In this document: piece after piece, positions 38,601 to 47,088 of the stretch
Numbering within the stretch: position 1 is the stretch's first letter
Layout: each line of letters begins with the position of its first letter
Origin: Pseudobutyrivibrio sp.
GTDB taxonomy: Bacteria; Bacillota; Clostridia; Lachnospirales; Lachnospiraceae
NCBI RefSeq assembly: GCF_015057185.1
Contig: NZ_SVEV01000014.1
Coordinates: 1 to 64,000 of the forward strand
Direction of reading: 5' to 3'
DNA: 64,000 nt
The notes under the pieces: generated by a model
Told to the model about the DNA's origin: nothing
Databases searched by the model: none
What the model saw: the letters and a program-made list of their open reading frames with translations, nothing else
Translations under genes and position numbers: made by a program

Positions 38601-39848
38601 AATATCATGGCGCATATATTTATTCTCAAAGCTAATCCACTCTGTAGCCTCATAAGCTTTTGCTCTAGCCTCAACTAAATCTTTGCCAAGAGCAGTTATT
38701 CCAAGGACACGTCCGCCGTTTGTCACAATCTCACCCTTGTCATTTTTAGCTGTTCCTGCATGGAAGCAATAGTAATCCTTATTATTAAACTTCTCGAAGC
38801 CTGTAATAGGAAATCCTTTTTGATATGATACTGGATATCCATCAGATGCAAGCACAACGCACACGCAAGCCTCATCTGAGAATTTCAAATCAATCTGGTC
38901 CAATGTACCATCGATACATGCATTGAATACGTCGATAATATCATTCTCTAATCTTGGCAATACTACCTGTGCCTCTGGATCACCAAATCTGGCATTGTAC
39001 TCAAGTACCTTAGGACCATCCTCTGTAAGCATAAGGCCGAAGAATATAACACCCTTGAAGTCTCTGCCTTCTGCCTTCATTGCATCAACAGTAGCCTGGA
39101 AGATATTCTTCTGGCAATACTCTTCGATTTCCTTTGTAAAGAATGGAGAAGGTGAGAAATTTCCCATACCACCTGTGTTAAGACCTGTATCTCCATCGCC
39201 GGCACGCTTGTGATCCTGAGCTGATGACATAATCTTTACAGTGTTGCCGTCAACAAATGAAAGAACAGAAACCTCACGACCTGTCATGAACTCTTCTATA
39301 ACCATAGTATTTCCAGCATCACCGAACTTCTTGTCCTGCATGATTTCTGCCACACCTGCAACAGCCTGCTCATGATTCTCACAAATGAGAACGCCCTTTC
39401 CAAGGGCAAGTCCATCAGCCTTTAATACGATTGGATACTTTGCTGTCTCAAGATACTTAAGAGCAGCCTCAGGGTCAGTAAAGTTCTCATATCCTGCTGT
39501 TGGAATATTATACTTTTTCATCAAATCCTTTGAAAATGCCTTTGAGCCCTCGATAATAGCAGCATTTTTTCTAGGACCGAAGCAGCGAAGTCCTGCCTCT
39601 TCAAATTTATCCACTACGCCGCCTACAAGTGGATCATCCATACCGATTACAGTAAGGTCAATTTCCTTTTCCTTTGCAAAAGCAACAAGCTTATCAAACT
39701 CCATAGCCTTGATATCTACGCACTCTGCAAGCTCCGCAATACCTGCATTTCCTGGTGCGCAGTAAATCTTATCAACCTGTGGGCTTCTAGACACCGCCAA
39801 GGCAATTGCATGCTCACGGCCACCACTACCTACAATTAAAACCTTCAT
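38562..39848 (-). CDS. purD: Phosphoribosylamine-glycine ligase
   Basis: 428 aa ATP-grasp enzyme joining glycine to phosphoribosylamine in step two of purine synthesis. Features: MKVLIVGSGGREHAIA (N-domain), PIVLKADGLALGKGVLIC (ATP-grasp), NTGGMGNFSPSPF and VLEYNARFGDPEAQVVLPRL (metal and ATP site), and the C-terminal GRVLGITALGKDL block. The length is normal. The final residues (AILGLDTCNG) meet the prophage junction, so the C-terminal tail may have been altered by integration. Last gene of the leftward pur cluster. Confidence 0.95.
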   Translation of the reverse strand: MKVLIVGSGGREHAIALAVSRSPQVDKIYCAPGNAGIAELAECVDIKAMEFDKLVAFAKEKEIDLTVIGMDDPLVGGVVDKFEEAGLRCFGPRKNAAIIEGSKAFSKDLMKKYNIPTAGYENFTDPEAALKYLETAKYPIVLKADGLALGKGVLICENHEQAVAGVAEIMQDKKFGDAGNTMVIEEFMTGREVSVLSFVDGNTVKIMSSAQDHKRAGDGDTGLNTGGMGNFSPSPFFTKEIEEYCQKNIFQATVDAMKAEGRDFKGVIFFGLMLTEDGPKVLEYNARFGDPEAQVVLPRLENDIIDVFNACIDGTLDQIDLKFSDEACVCVVLASDGYPVSYQKGFPITGFEKFNNKDYYCFHAGTAKNDKGEIVTNGGRVLGITALGKDLVEARAKAYEATEWISFENKYMRHDIANAILGLDTCNG

Positions 39849-39881
39849 AAACTATATCCTCCTCTAGTCCGCCTACCTTTC

Positions 39882-40012
39882 ATAGATTATATGTATTACC
39901 ATTCGCCACGCTTTCGCTCTTATTCGCTCATTACCCTACATAAGATGCTGCTAACGCACCATCTAAGTAGGGATGGCTCATCAAGGGCTCATCGATAAAA
40001 CATATAATCTAT
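39882..40012 (-). other. Large stem-loop spacer between purN and purD
   Basis: Perfect 13-bp inverted repeat ATAGATTATATGT (39882-39894) and ACATATAATCTAT (40000-40012) brackets the spacer. Inside, CCCTAC (39934-39939) pairs with GTAGGG (39967-39972) and AGATG with CATCT. No T-run follows, so it is not a plain terminator. The neighbouring purM-purN and purE-purM spacers share the architecture but not the sequence. Confidence 0.6.
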
Positions 40013-40034
40013 TCAGTTAGGCTCACTTAATAAT

Positions 40035-40661
40035 TTAGTTGTCTGAAATACTCACTTTACCATCCACTACACTAACTCGTCCCTGTGCTATTAAGTCGAT
40101 TGCCTGCGGCATGATAATCCACTCAGCCTGCTCCATGACACGACGCTGAAGCACTTCCGGTGTATCACCTTCTAGTACCTCAACCGCTTTTTGGAGAATG
40201 ATTGGGCCTGTATCAGTGCCTTCATCCACAAAGTGGCATGTTGCTCCAGTAACTTTTACACCACGAGCAAGAACTCCCTCATGAACCTTAAGTCCATAGT
40301 ATCCAGTACCGCAAAAACTTGGAATCAATGATGGATGAATATTAATAATCTTATATTCGTATTTACGAATCATCTCTGGTGGAATAACTACTAGAAATCC
40401 CGCAAGCACTACAAGATCTACATTATATGAATCTAGTTTCTCCAAAAATGCCTTGTTGAATTCTTCCCTAGAGGCAAAATCCTTAGGGCTCACGCAAACG
40501 CCCTCAATCCCTGCCTTGGCAGCACGCTCTAAAGCATATGCATTTTTATTATTAGAAATTACAACTGCAATCTCAGTATTATGAATTGTCCCATTATCAA
40601 TGGCATCTATTATTGCCTGGAGATTTGTACCACCGCCAGACACACAAACTGCAATTCTCAT
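40035..40661 (-). CDS. purN: Phosphoribosylglycinamide formyltransferase
   Basis: 208 aa, third step of purine synthesis using 10-formyl-THF. It begins IAVCVSGGGTNLQAIIDAI. The catalytic triad region reads KIINIHPSLIPSF (Asn and His) and CHFVDEGTDTGPIILQ (Asp). Length is standard. It lies between purM and purD; both flanking spacers are stem-loop elements. Confidence 0.95.
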   Translation of the reverse strand: MRIAVCVSGGGTNLQAIIDAIDNGTIHNTEIAVVISNNKNAYALERAAKAGIEGVCVSPKDFASREEFNKAFLEKLDSYNVDLVVLAGFLVVIPPEMIRKYEYKIINIHPSLIPSFCGTGYYGLKVHEGVLARGVKVTGATCHFVDEGTDTGPIILQKAVEVLEGDTPEVLQRRVMEQAEWIIMPQAIDLIAQGRVSVVDGKVSISDN

Positions 40662-40680
40662 TTATTCTCCTAGTTTACAA

Positions 40681-40770
40681 GTAGCTTCTTACACTCACAA
40701 TCCCTAAGTTTGCTTTCTTCGACTAACATGTCTCATCCAGCAAACCCGGAGATTGTTAGCTAGAAGCTAC
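40681..40770 (-). other. Large stem-loop spacer between purM and purN
   Basis: GTAGCTTCT (40681-40689) pairs with AGAAGCTAC (40762-40770). Inner arms include GTTTGCT with AGCAAAC. The fold occupies most of the spacer and has no terminator-type T-run. Confidence 0.55.
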
Positions 40771-40810
40771 ATTTATACTATTAAATATTAAAGTCACCTA
40801 TTTTAACAGA

Positions 40811-41836
40811 CTAAATTAAATCCACGCCCTTGTCGCCATCGATGATTTTACCTACTACGTATGGTGTGTCACCGGCTGAGCGCATAGCCTCCATTGTCTT
40901 GTCCACGTCTGCTGGATCTACAGCAACAATCATACCAAGTCCCATGTTATATGTGTTATACATCATCTGCTCAGAAACATTGCCCTTTTTAGCCATAAGC
41001 TTAAAAATTGCAGGAACCTCATAAGAATCCTTTTCAACTACAGCACGCTTACCCTCTGGAAGCATACGTGGGATATTCTCGTAGAAACCGCCACCTGTAA
41101 TATGTGAGCAAGCCTTTACGCGAACACCTGCATCCTTTACAGCCTTTAAAGCCTTAACGTAAATACGTGTTGGAGCGATAAGTGCCTCGCCAAGAGTGCA
41201 GCCCAACTCATCATAGTATGTATCAAGACTTTCCTTTGTCATTTCAAAAATCTTACGAACAAGAGAGAAACCATTTGAATGAACACCAGTTGAAGCCATA
41301 CCAATAAGAACGTCTCCGTCCTTTAGGTTCTCACCAGTGATAATATCCTTTTTATCAACAATACCTACAGCAAAACCAGCCAAGTCATACTCTTCCTCTG
41401 GCATAAGTCCTGGATGCTCTGCTGTCTCACCGCCTACAAGGGCACAACCTGACTGCTTACAGCCCTCTGCAACACCGCTAACGATTGTTGCAATCTTCTC
41501 TGGGATATTTTTACCGCAAGCGATATAGTCTAAGAAAAATAGTGGCTCTCCACCAGCGCAGGCAACGTCATTTACACACATAGCAACTGCATCGATACCG
41601 ATTGTGTCATGCTTGTCCATAAGGAATGCAAGCTTAACCTTTGTACCGCATCCATCTGTTCCAGACAAAAGTACTGGCTCATCCATATTCTTGATAGCAC
41701 TCAAATCGAATGCTCCTGAAAATCCGCCAAGGCCACCAAGCACCTCTGGTCTCATAGTGCCCTTCACAAACTTCTTCATGAGCTCCACTGACTCATATCC
41801 TGCCTCAATATCCACTCCTGAACTCTTGTAATCCAT
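40811..41836 (-). CDS. purM: Phosphoribosylformylglycinamidine cyclo-ligase
   Basis: 341 aa AIR synthetase. YKSSGVDIEAGYESVELMK at the start, DGCGTKVKLAFLMDKHDTIGIDAVAMCVNDV, GGETAEHPGLMPEEEYDLAGFAVGIV and ITGGGFYENIPRML are the diagnostic blocks. ATG 41836 is chosen (AAGGAGAG upstream); an earlier in-frame ATG lies 13 codons upstream without a ribosome site. Confidence 0.95.
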   Translation of the reverse strand: MDYKSSGVDIEAGYESVELMKKFVKGTMRPEVLGGLGGFSGAFDLSAIKNMDEPVLLSGTDGCGTKVKLAFLMDKHDTIGIDAVAMCVNDVACAGGEPLFFLDYIACGKNIPEKIATIVSGVAEGCKQSGCALVGGETAEHPGLMPEEEYDLAGFAVGIVDKKDIITGENLKDGDVLIGMASTGVHSNGFSLVRKIFEMTKESLDTYYDELGCTLGEALIAPTRIYVKALKAVKDAGVRVKACSHITGGGFYENIPRMLPEGKRAVVEKDSYEVPAIFKLMAKKGNVSEQMMYNTYNMGLGMIVAVDPADVDKTMEAMRSAGDTPYVVGKIIDGDKGVDLI

Positions 41837-41867
41837 GTTTCTCTCCTTTTTCTTACAATTATAGTCC

Positions 41868-42008
41868 GCTAACACATCCTAGTTTATCATGCTCCCGCAA
41901 GGCATCCCTCACACTCGTGCAAGGGAACCTTCCCGCCCGGTGTAGGCCCCTCCCTTGCACGGCGTGATACTTCCTTGCTCGCGCTTACCAAGTTAATATT
42001 GTGTTAGC
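41868..42008 (-). other. Large stem-loop spacer between purE and purM
   Basis: Outer arms GCTAACACA (41868-41876) and TGTGTTAGC (42000-42008); middle arms TATCATGC (41885-41892) and GCGTGATA (41962-41969); inner perfect 11-bp arms CGTGCAAGGGA (41916-41926) and TCCCTTGCACG (41951-41961). The three nested pairs make the most stable of the three pur spacers. Part of the purE terminator lies just to its right. Confidence 0.65.
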
Positions 42009-42027
42009 TCATTTATTATTAAAATAA

Positions 42028-42058
42028 AAGGAAACCCTTGATTTCCAAGAGTTTCCTT
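42028..42058 (-). terminator. Terminator downstream of purE
   Basis: AAGGAAAC (42028-42035) pairs with GTTTCCTT (42051-42058), extended by CTTG/CAAG, followed on the minus strand by TTATTTTAA. Together with the adjacent stem-loop spacer it may attenuate read-through from purE into purM. Confidence 0.7.
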
Positions 42059-42064
42059 GACTAT

Positions 42065-42571
42065 CTACGATAAGAAGGCACGATAGCCTTCGTTTTGTAA
42101 TTTAGAATCCTTAGACTCCACCTGTTCCTTCTGTTCCACGATAAAATCATGGAGAGCGCCTGCTAATTCAGAATCTGTCATAGCAAGCATTTTAACAGCG
42201 AGAATACCAGCGTTAGCGCCACCATTGATGGCAACGGTAGCTACAGGCACTCCTGTTGGCATCTGTACAATTGAATAAAGGGAATCAACACCACCAAGGT
42301 CGCTAGTTTTCATAGGGATACCAATAACTGGGCCCTCAAAAACAGCCGCACACATTCCTGGTAAATGTGCTGCCTTGCCTGCGCCTGCGATAATACACTT
42401 TACGCCGCGATCTTTTGCTGTCTTAGCGTACTCTACAAAAATATCTGGCTCTCTATGGGCTGAAATAATACGAACCTCATAGTCGATTCCAAATTGCTCT
42501 AAAACCTCAATAGCCTTGGCCATTACAGGCATATCACTATCGCTTCCCATTACTACACTTACAGTTGCCAT
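42065..42571 (-). CDS. purE: N5-carboxyaminoimidazole ribonucleotide mutase (class I PurE)
   Basis: 168 aa. VVMGSDSDMPVM, IISAHREPD and IIAGAGKAAHLPGMCA are the PurE signature motifs; the class I type works with PurK. ATG 42571 is selected because GGAGG lies 8 nt upstream; an in-frame ATG at 42586 overlaps the upstream stop codon. purK, purC, purF, purL and purH are not in the window. Confidence 0.95.
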   Translation of the reverse strand: MATVSVVMGSDSDMPVMAKAIEVLEQFGIDYEVRIISAHREPDIFVEYAKTAKDRGVKCIIAGAGKAAHLPGMCAAVFEGPVIGIPMKTSDLGGVDSLYSIVQMPTGVPVATVAINGGANAGILAVKMLAMTDSELAGALHDFIVEQKEQVESKDSKLQNEGYRAFLS

Positions 42572-42585
42572 TTCATTATCCTCCA

Positions 42586-44634
42586 TTACTCAAATACTTT
42601 ATTTAATTCCTCCGTACCTGGCACTACAAAGCGTCCCTGCACGATAATTGGCAATTCTCGTCCATCCGCTGTGTGGACTATGATGTCACCAAGTTCATAA
42701 TAAGGAATTGTTATATCGGTGTGGCAATTAAAATATGCCTTTGAAATATCTGTCTTACGAAGGAGTGAGCATGAGTTATCACGAGCAATGCACTCCTTTC
42801 CATCAGGATTGTACATTGGTACATCCTCTGAATGAGAATAGCATGTATCACCTACTGCAAAGTGTGGTCCAGTCTTTTCTGCAATGAGAATTGGAAGCTT
42901 ATCAGCAATTCCAAATTTCTGGCCCATAACAAATGCTCTTGTGTTTGTTCCAATAGCAAACTCTCCAATAGGAAGTGTCTCATGCTTGAAGAGAACATTG
43001 TCAAAAATATATTTCTTGTTTTCTTCTTCTGTATCAAAATTGCTACAGCTATAAGATGTGATTTTGCCATCCTCGAACTTCATCTCAAGGTTCTTATAGC
43101 AAAGCTCATTCAAGTAAACCTGTGTAACGTGAAGCACACCATTTGTGCCCTCAAGCTCAGGAGATGTAAATACCTCTCCAACAGGAATGTTTACATCAGC
43201 AACGCAGTTCTCAAAATTAGTCTGATTGCTAGGGTCATCTAAGTGATGAAGCTTTACTGTAATGTCAGTGTGATTATCGCCACGACCTGTTACGTGAACT
43301 GTCTCACCCTGATCAAGCACATCAATAATGTGCTGCTGAATATTTTTGTAAAGCTCATAATCCATTGTATTAACAGCAACAGTCTCATTGAAAATCTCAT
43401 TGAACTGGTCGCCAATTTCAGGAATAGGATAAGAAATAATAGTAAAGCTACGCTCCTCACCCTTAATGTACTGATTTGTAATCTGTCCATTCTGGCTCAT
43501 AAAATATACATTGAGCTCATTTTGCTTGTCAGTGTACTGAGCATTTGCAGGATAATTCACTGGTGCAAATGGCACCTCACCAAATGTCTCAATTACAGCT
43601 GGTCCTCCGTATACAGCAGCAAGTTCCTTGTGCTTTTCAAATGTGTTCTTAACCACTTCAAGCATTCTATCAGCAAGGCCTTTGTCCCATACATAAGCTC
43701 TGTCATCCTTGTGGTCATACTCGCACTGCTTGTTAGGTACGGTAGAGAAAAGGTTGCGTCCCTCTTTACCACCAAAACGAACTGTTGCAGCAAGTCCAGC
43801 CTGGTTGAACATTTTGATAGCTTCACGAGTCATAAGCTCGAAGCCGGCAGGAGCATTAACCCCAACAGTCTCCTTGATTGAAATATCCTTACCGCAAACC
43901 TCAAAGCCCTTGATGTAGCCTTCTACATAAGTGCGAGCCATAGCAGCCACCTCTTCTGCAGGCATGCTACGAAGATGTGCAGCCATTTTTAGCTCATTAT
44001 CACTAATATACATACCATATCTATAGAGGTATCTATCATCTGATAAATCAGCATTCATAATGATATCTGTGTAGAAATCATATTCTGGATCAACCATGGA
44101 AATAAGGGATTCTCCTAAGAAAATCTGACAATAATCATGGCGGAATGAGCTAAGTGAAGATTGGATGTCTTCCCTACGGAATTTGTCCTCTGACTCCATC
44201 TGGCATACACCATAGATTTCCATGAATAACTCACAATAAATAGTGAAAATATCAAGACGGCCAGCAAAAGCTGCACGGACCATATCTGTTAATTTGTAAA
44301 ATACAGCAGAAAGAATTCCGCCGATTTCCTGTCCTAAATGCTCTACTGCAAATGTAGGGCAAAGGAAGCTATTCTCATAAGTATCCTTGCTATAAATAGA
44401 AAAAATTCTATCATGATCAGCCTTGCATTCCTCCAGAGAACGATTGCTAATTTCTCCTGAGATTACCTTTTCAAGTACAGGCTGTACAGCCATGATAAAA
44501 TCAGCCACCTGATTGAAATAAGCCTGTAAGCTTTCTGGTAACTCTTTATCATCTTTGATTGTTGCAATGCGCTCTGTGACAAGCTCAAAGCGCTCTATTA
44601 TGTCATCAGTTTCCTGATAAAAGTTCTTGCTCAT
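42586..44634 (-). CDS. M29-family aminopeptidase with long N-terminal domain
   Basis: 682 aa. The C-terminal half matches thermophilic-type metalloaminopeptidases (family M29): VTGRGDNHTDITVKLHHL, CVADVNIPVGEVFTSPELEGTNGVLHV (metal-binding Glu), EFAIGTNTRAF, EKTGPHFAVGDTCYSH and FNCHTDITIPY (metal ligands His and Asp). The N-terminal 300 residues are an extra helical domain found in the Clostridia subgroup. It probably releases N-terminal residues from cytosolic peptides. Its stop abuts purE, so it may be co-transcribed with the pur genes; the link is positional. Confidence 0.85.
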   Translation of the reverse strand: MSKNFYQETDDIIERFELVTERIATIKDDKELPESLQAYFNQVADFIMAVQPVLEKVISGEISNRSLEECKADHDRIFSIYSKDTYENSFLCPTFAVEHLGQEIGGILSAVFYKLTDMVRAAFAGRLDIFTIYCELFMEIYGVCQMESEDKFRREDIQSSLSSFRHDYCQIFLGESLISMVDPEYDFYTDIIMNADLSDDRYLYRYGMYISDNELKMAAHLRSMPAEEVAAMARTYVEGYIKGFEVCGKDISIKETVGVNAPAGFELMTREAIKMFNQAGLAATVRFGGKEGRNLFSTVPNKQCEYDHKDDRAYVWDKGLADRMLEVVKNTFEKHKELAAVYGGPAVIETFGEVPFAPVNYPANAQYTDKQNELNVYFMSQNGQITNQYIKGEERSFTIISYPIPEIGDQFNEIFNETVAVNTMDYELYKNIQQHIIDVLDQGETVHVTGRGDNHTDITVKLHHLDDPSNQTNFENCVADVNIPVGEVFTSPELEGTNGVLHVTQVYLNELCYKNLEMKFEDGKITSYSCSNFDTEEENKKYIFDNVLFKHETLPIGEFAIGTNTRAFVMGQKFGIADKLPILIAEKTGPHFAVGDTCYSHSEDVPMYNPDGKECIARDNSCSLLRKTDISKAYFNCHTDITIPYYELGDIIVHTADGRELPIIVQGRFVVPGTEELNKVFE

Positions 44635-44642
44635 AATATCTC

Positions 44643-44975
44643 CTAATTAACCATTCCTAAAACAATTGTAGCTGTCCAAATAATCATTGCAAAGGTGCTG
44701 ATTCCTAGACAGATTAATCTATATTTAATTTCTGTTTTTGTCTTCATTTGACGAATATTGAATATAAAGGCTCCTAAAGCAATGCAAAAGCCCAATGTAC
44801 CTGTACCACCCAGCCACTTTGGTGTCTCGCCAGCAAGATATATAGAGCCTGCAATAAGACCGCCATATAACAATAATGAAAAAATAGACACTCCAGCAGC
44901 ATACATAGCTTCGATTGGTAAAGCCTTTAGCTGATTGCCGTTGGAATTACGTCTATGCTTGTATATCCTAGCCAT
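44643..44975 (-). CDS. DUF6142 family membrane protein
   Basis: 110 aa with three hydrophobic segments (about 26-48, 57-73 and 86-107) and a basic N-terminus (RIYKHRRNSNGNQLKALP). The pattern matches DUF6142, small membrane proteins of Lachnospiraceae with unknown function, often found beside pyrE. Its start overlaps the pyrE stop by 1 nt, so the two are in one operon. Confidence 0.75.
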   Translation of the reverse strand: MARIYKHRRNSNGNQLKALPIEAMYAAGVSIFSLLLYGGLIAGSIYLAGETPKWLGGTGTLGFCIALGAFIFNIRQMKTKTEIKYRLICLGISTFAMIIWTATIVLGMVN

Positions 44976-45661
44976 TATCTCACTCCATATTCCTGATAAT
45001 AAGCATCAATTTTCGACTTCATTTCGTCATCTATTACAACTCTGCCCTGGCACTCTCTGTTGTAAAGATGCTCTACAACCTCATCCATTGAAACAATGGC
45101 ACCAGTTTTGAAACCGTATGTTTCAGCGACTTCATCAAGAGCTGTTTTTGATTTATCACCAGAAAGTCCAACCTCCTGACGATTGAGGGAAACCATAAGA
45201 CCTACGATAGTAACATCTCCCTGTGCTCTAACGATTGGCACTGTCTCTTCCATACTCTTGCCAGATGTAGTAACATCCTCAATCATAACCACACGGTCAC
45301 CGTCCTGAATCTTGTATCCAAGAAGTGAGCCCATGTCAGCGCCATGATCCTTTGCTTCTTTACGATTGCTACAGTATTTAATTTCTTTGCCATAAAGCTT
45401 GTAAAATGCCTCAGCAGTAATAACCGCAAGAGGAATTCCCTTATATGCTGGTCCAAAAAGAACATCAAAGTCCTCCCCGTAAGCATCGTGAATTGCCTTT
45501 GCATAATACTCGCCAAGTCTCATTAACTGACTACCAGTAACGTAAGCTCCTGCATTCATAAAAAAAGGAGACTTCCGTCCACTCTTCAATGTAAAATCAC
45601 CGAATTTGAGGACATCAGACTCCACCATAAACTCTATAAATTCTGACTTGTATCTTTCCAT
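44975..45661 (-). CDS. pyrE: Orotate phosphoribosyltransferase
   Basis: 228 aa. The PRPP-binding loop is VVMIEDVTTSGKSMEETVPIV; N-terminal LKFGDFTLKSGRKSPFFMNAG and VLFGPAYKGIPLAVITAEAFY are the orotate-site blocks; KEIKYCSNRKEAKDHG carries the flexible-loop lysines. It makes OMP from orotate in pyrimidine synthesis. First gene of the leftward pyrE-DUF6142-M29-purE run and divergent from nth. Confidence 0.95.
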   Translation of the reverse strand: MERYKSEFIEFMVESDVLKFGDFTLKSGRKSPFFMNAGAYVTGSQLMRLGEYYAKAIHDAYGEDFDVLFGPAYKGIPLAVITAEAFYKLYGKEIKYCSNRKEAKDHGADMGSLLGYKIQDGDRVVMIEDVTTSGKSMEETVPIVRAQGDVTIVGLMVSLNRQEVGLSGDKSKTALDEVAETYGFKTGAIVSMDEVVEHLYNRECQGRVVIDDEMKSKIDAYYQEYGVR

Positions 45662-45788
45662 AAATTGTTTCTCCTAATTGTACAACCAGATTAATTCCCA
45701 AAACCTCTCCGATTGTACCATAGAAATAAAAGCTTTTCAATCCAAAAGAATACTTCTAATTCGTGAAATGGAATGTTATTATCTTAGC

Positions 45789-46421
45789 ATGAGAAAAAAA
45801 GAATTGGCATTAATTGTCATAGATAGGTTAAAAAAAGAATATCCCCTTAGTGATTGCACTTTGGATTATGATGACGCATGGAAGCTGCTTATTTCTGTGC
45901 GCCTTGCCGCTCAATGCACTGATGAGCGAGTAAATCAAATTGTACCATCATTATATGAAAAATATCCTACCATCAGCTCTATCGCAGATGCAGATGTTGC
46001 AGATATTGAGGCCATAGTGCGCCCTTGTGGTTTGGGCAAATCAAAGGCTAGGGATATTGTTGCATGCATGAAAATGCTCAGGGATGTATTTGACAATAAG
46101 GTTCCAGATACAATGGAAGAACTTCTTTCTCTCCCTGGTGTTGGCCGAAAATCAGCCAACCTCATACTTGGTGACGTCTATGGCAAGCCTGCTATAGTCA
46201 CAGATACACATGCTATCCGACTTTCAAATCGTATTGGTCTTGTTGACAATATAAAAGAGCCAACCAAAGTGGAAATGGCTCTTAGAAAAATAATTCCCCC
46301 AGAGGAGGGCAATGAACTATGCCATCGTCTAGTGGATCATGGCCGCGCTGTATGCACCGCAAGAACCACACCTCATTGCGAGATATGCTGTCTTGCTGAT
46401 ATATGCAAAAAGAATTATTGA
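45789..46421 (+). CDS. nth: Endonuclease III
   Basis: 210 aa DNA glycosylase/AP lyase for oxidised pyrimidines. The helix-hairpin-helix reads ELLSLPGVGRKSANLIL with the catalytic lysine; the catalytic Asp is in VTDTHAIRLSNRIGL. The C-terminal [4Fe-4S] cluster uses four Cys as C-x7-C-x2-C-x5-C, one residue longer than the usual first spacing. ATG 45789 is chosen to match family length; the frame opens earlier at 45678 but that part reads across the divergent promoter region. Confidence 0.93.
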   Translation: MRKKELALIVIDRLKKEYPLSDCTLDYDDAWKLLISVRLAAQCTDERVNQIVPSLYEKYPTISSIADADVADIEAIVRPCGLGKSKARDIVACMKMLRDVFDNKVPDTMEELLSLPGVGRKSANLILGDVYGKPAIVTDTHAIRLSNRIGLVDNIKEPTKVEMALRKIIPPEEGNELCHRLVDHGRAVCTARTTPHCEICCLADICKKNY

Positions 46422-46445
46422 TATTAATTAAATTTAGGAGACATT

Positions 46446-47048
46446 ATGATAAAAACAATTATTTTCGATATCGGTGGTGTTCTTATCGGATACAACTGGA
46501 AAGAATATCTAATGAATGAATTTGACAATAATGAGGCCCTGGTAGACAAACTCAGAGCCAATATTTTCGGAGAACACTGGATTGAAGTGGACAGAGGTGT
46601 TTGGACAGAGGAACAGCTTCTTGCAGACTTTACTAAAAATATTCCTGAGTTAAAAAATGAAGTATTAGAATTTTGGAACCAAATAGGAAATGCCCTATGG
46701 CAATTTGATTTTACAAAGGATTGGATAAAAGAGCTCAAATCTAGAGGCTACCAAGTCCTCTTCCTTTCAAACTGGTCATATCATCTCAAGGAGCAGGCTG
46801 CTAAACAGCTAGACTTCCTACCACTTATGGACGGTGGAATTTTCTCCTGTGATGTGAAATTGGTTAAACCAGACCATGCTATCTATGAAGAGATAATCAA
46901 AAAGTATAACCTTACTCCTAGCGAATGTGTATTCCTTGATGACAAAGAGGCTAATGTAGTAGCTGCTAGAGAGTGCGGACTCAACGCAGTTCAGGTCATA
47001 AATCACGAAATAGCTGTAGAAGGTTTAGAAAAGCTACTTGCACAATAG
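46446..47048 (+). CDS. HAD-superfamily hydrolase (subfamily IA, YihX-like)
   Basis: 200 aa. Motif I IIFDIGGVLIG (the second Asp of DxD is replaced by Gly, as in YihX-type enzymes), motif II LFLSNWSYHL, motif III lysine in DVKLVKPDHAIYEEII and motif IV VFLDDKEANVVAARECGL. Probably a sugar-phosphate or nucleotide phosphatase; the substrate is not evident. Follows nth by 24 nt; the stop codon lies within the terminator hairpin. Confidence 0.87.
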   Translation: MIKTIIFDIGGVLIGYNWKEYLMNEFDNNEALVDKLRANIFGEHWIEVDRGVWTEEQLLADFTKNIPELKNEVLEFWNQIGNALWQFDFTKDWIKELKSRGYQVLFLSNWSYHLKEQAAKQLDFLPLMDGGIFSCDVKLVKPDHAIYEEIIKKYNLTPSECVFLDDKEANVVAARECGLNAVQVINHEIAVEGLEKLLAQ

Positions 47049-47061
47049 CAAGTAGCTTTTC
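47028..47061 (+). terminator. Terminator at the end of the HAD gene
   Basis: Perfect 14-bp arms GAAAAGCTACTTGC (47028-47041) and GCAAGTAGCTTTTC (47048-47061), followed by ATTTTCT. The stop codon TAG is in the loop. It separates the rightward nth-HAD pair from the convergent MFS gene. Confidence 0.8.
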
Positions 47062-47088
47062 ATTTTCTACGGATTTCGGTTCTCTTAA

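Noticed and set aside
42852..43881. Several open frames on both strands over the M29 aminopeptidase gene
   Set aside because: All are shadows of a well-supported 682-aa coding frame; none has a ribosome site or protein-like composition.
38562..45661. Purine riboswitch or PurR box in the pur cluster
   Set aside because: No purine-riboswitch core was recognisable upstream of pyrE or in the pur spacers; the spacers are stem-loop rich but do not match that motif.
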